DNA from: Clostridia bacterium
GTDB lineage: Bacteria > Bacillota > Clostridia > Oscillospirales > Butyricicoccaceae
Direction: 5' to 3'
DNA: 6,873 nt
NCBI GenBank assembly: GCA_017407765.1
Contig: JAFQVZ010000032.1
Coordinates: forward strand, 1-6,873
A program made the translations under genes and the position numbers. This document shows positions 6,326 through 6,873 of this stretch, one piece after another. The notes under the pieces were generated by a model that made no database searches, was not told the DNA's origin, and saw only the letters and a list, made by a program, of their open reading frames with translations. Position 1 is the first letter of the stretch; each line of letters begins with the position of its first letter.

Positions 6326-6873
6326 ATGATAATGCAGTATGCCGATCAGGTAAAAGAACTGGTCATAGAACACCGCCGCACGATACACCGTTTTGCCGAA
6401 CTGGGTGGAAAGGAATATAAGACACGCGATTATTGCATCGCAGTATGCGATCGCCTTGGCCTGCCTCACGAAATGGTCACCGACTGTGCCTTTATTGCCC
6501 GTCTGGAAACCGGCAGGGAAGGCCCCCATATTGTCCTCCGTGCCGATATGGATGCCCTCCCCATGCCCGAGCATCCCGAAAATCTCAAGGGTCCCCGCGT
6601 ATGCGTTTCCGACGATCCCAACACCTGCCATGCCTGTGGACATGATGCTCACACAGCCATGCTTCTTGGCTCTATGGAGGCTCTGTGCAGCATGAAGGAC
6701 GAGCTCTGCGGCACAGTGTATTTTGCCTTTGAATCGGGAGAAGAGATTGGCGCCAGCGGACGTCAGGTGGTAGAGGCTCTTAAGAAATACCCCATCGACA
6801 CAGCGTGGGGCATTCATGTATATTCTGCGCTTGAATCGGGCAAGATCGGCATCCGTTCGGGCGCATGTATGGC
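6326..6873 (+). CDS. M20D-family metallo-amidohydrolase (3' end outside window)
   Basis: The first 182 residues of a roughly 380-400-residue M20D peptidase/amidohydrolase are visible; the frame is open to the window end. This family includes hippurate hydrolase, N-acetyl-L-amino-acid and diaminopimelate deacetylases, AbgA/AbgB-type and plant IAA-amino-acid hydrolases. The seen motifs are HRFAELGGKEYKT (21-33), LRADMDALPMPE (71-82), TCHACGHDAHTAMLLGS (100-116), ESGEEIGASGRQ (136-147) and GIHVYSALESGKIGIRSG (162-179). The metal ligands C104, H106, E140 and H164, with catalytic base E139, keep the spacing I recall for Arabidopsis ILL2 (C137, H139, E173, H197). The fifth ligand, a C-terminal His, lies beyond the window. 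Two positions differ from the common form: HRFAE instead of HRxPE, and FESGEE instead of FQPAEE. It has its own promoter after a terminator. Next to a D-acylase and a transporter it probably hydrolyses an N-acyl-L-amino acid or similar amide; the exact substrate cannot be read from sequence. Confidence 0.93.
   Translation, partial: MIMQYADQVKELVIEHRRTIHRFAELGGKEYKTRDYCIAVCDRLGLPHEMVTDCAFIARLETGREGPHIVLRADMDALPMPEHPENLKGPRVCVSDDPNTCHACGHDAHTAMLLGSMEALCSMKDELCGTVYFAFESGEEIGASGRQVVEALKKYPIDTAWGIHVYSALESGKIGIRSGACM

Noticed and set aside
6275..6817. Minus-strand open frame of 180 codons near the window end
   Set aside because: It lies opposite the M20D gene, whose + frame has a ribosome site and all expected metal ligands in order; the minus frame is a shadow.
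1..6873. CRISPR array, tRNA, insertion sequence or prophage signals
   Set aside because: I saw no regularly spaced repeats, cloverleaf-like sequence, transposase or phage motif by eye; the window is almost filled by ordinary coding sequence.

Overview
The window reads as a piece of an anaerobic Clostridia-type (Bacillota) genome, perhaps Lachnospiraceae or a related gut or rumen lineage. The support is AGGAGG-class ribosome binding sites before every visible start, hairpin-plus-U-tract terminators, AT-rich intergenic DNA between genes of moderate GC, and a large CARDB/Ig-like surface-type protein whose C-terminus is of a kind seen in clostridial exported proteins. The genus cannot be settled from the sequence. 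All five genes are on the + strand, and both window edges cut a gene. No intergenic stretch exceeds 300 bases; the longest is 213.

Layout. (1) Positions 3-2792 hold the 3' 929 codons of a large, probably exported protein: an unrecognised N-terminal beta-rich region, a repetitive region that looks like a beta-propeller, two CARDB-like domains and a C-terminal Ig-like domain. (2) Sixteen bases later, 2809-3210 encodes a compact FmdE-family protein (the formylmethanofuran dehydrogenase subunit E core domain only), followed by a strong terminator at 3221-3271. (3) A 213-base gap with candidate promoters leads to a two-gene unit: an N-acyl-D-amino-acid deacylase-family metallohydrolase (3424-4770) and an NhaC-family membrane transporter (4798-6204), closed by a second terminator at 6212-6250. 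(4) A well-formed promoter (TTGCAA, 17 bases, TATACT) then drives an M20D-family amidohydrolase (6326 to beyond the window end).

How the genes fit together. The second half looks like a small catabolic module for N-acylated amino acids or related amides: one hydrolase from a family acting on D-configured N-acyl amino acids, one from a family acting on N-acyl-L-amino acids, hippurate-like or auxin-conjugate-like amides, and a cation-coupled transporter between them that may carry substrate or product. This is inferred from family membership and adjacency. The first half pairs a large surface-type protein with a tiny FmdE-domain protein, and no known pathway explains that pairing.

The most unusual non-coding observation is a 23-base element, 19 of 23 positions identical, at the same place directly after both terminators. 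It has a TTGCAA core and roughly palindromic flanks. In one copy the core is also the -35 box of the M20 gene. It may be a shared operator or just a terminator tail plus chance. I saw no tRNA, rRNA, CRISPR array, insertion sequence or clear phage gene.
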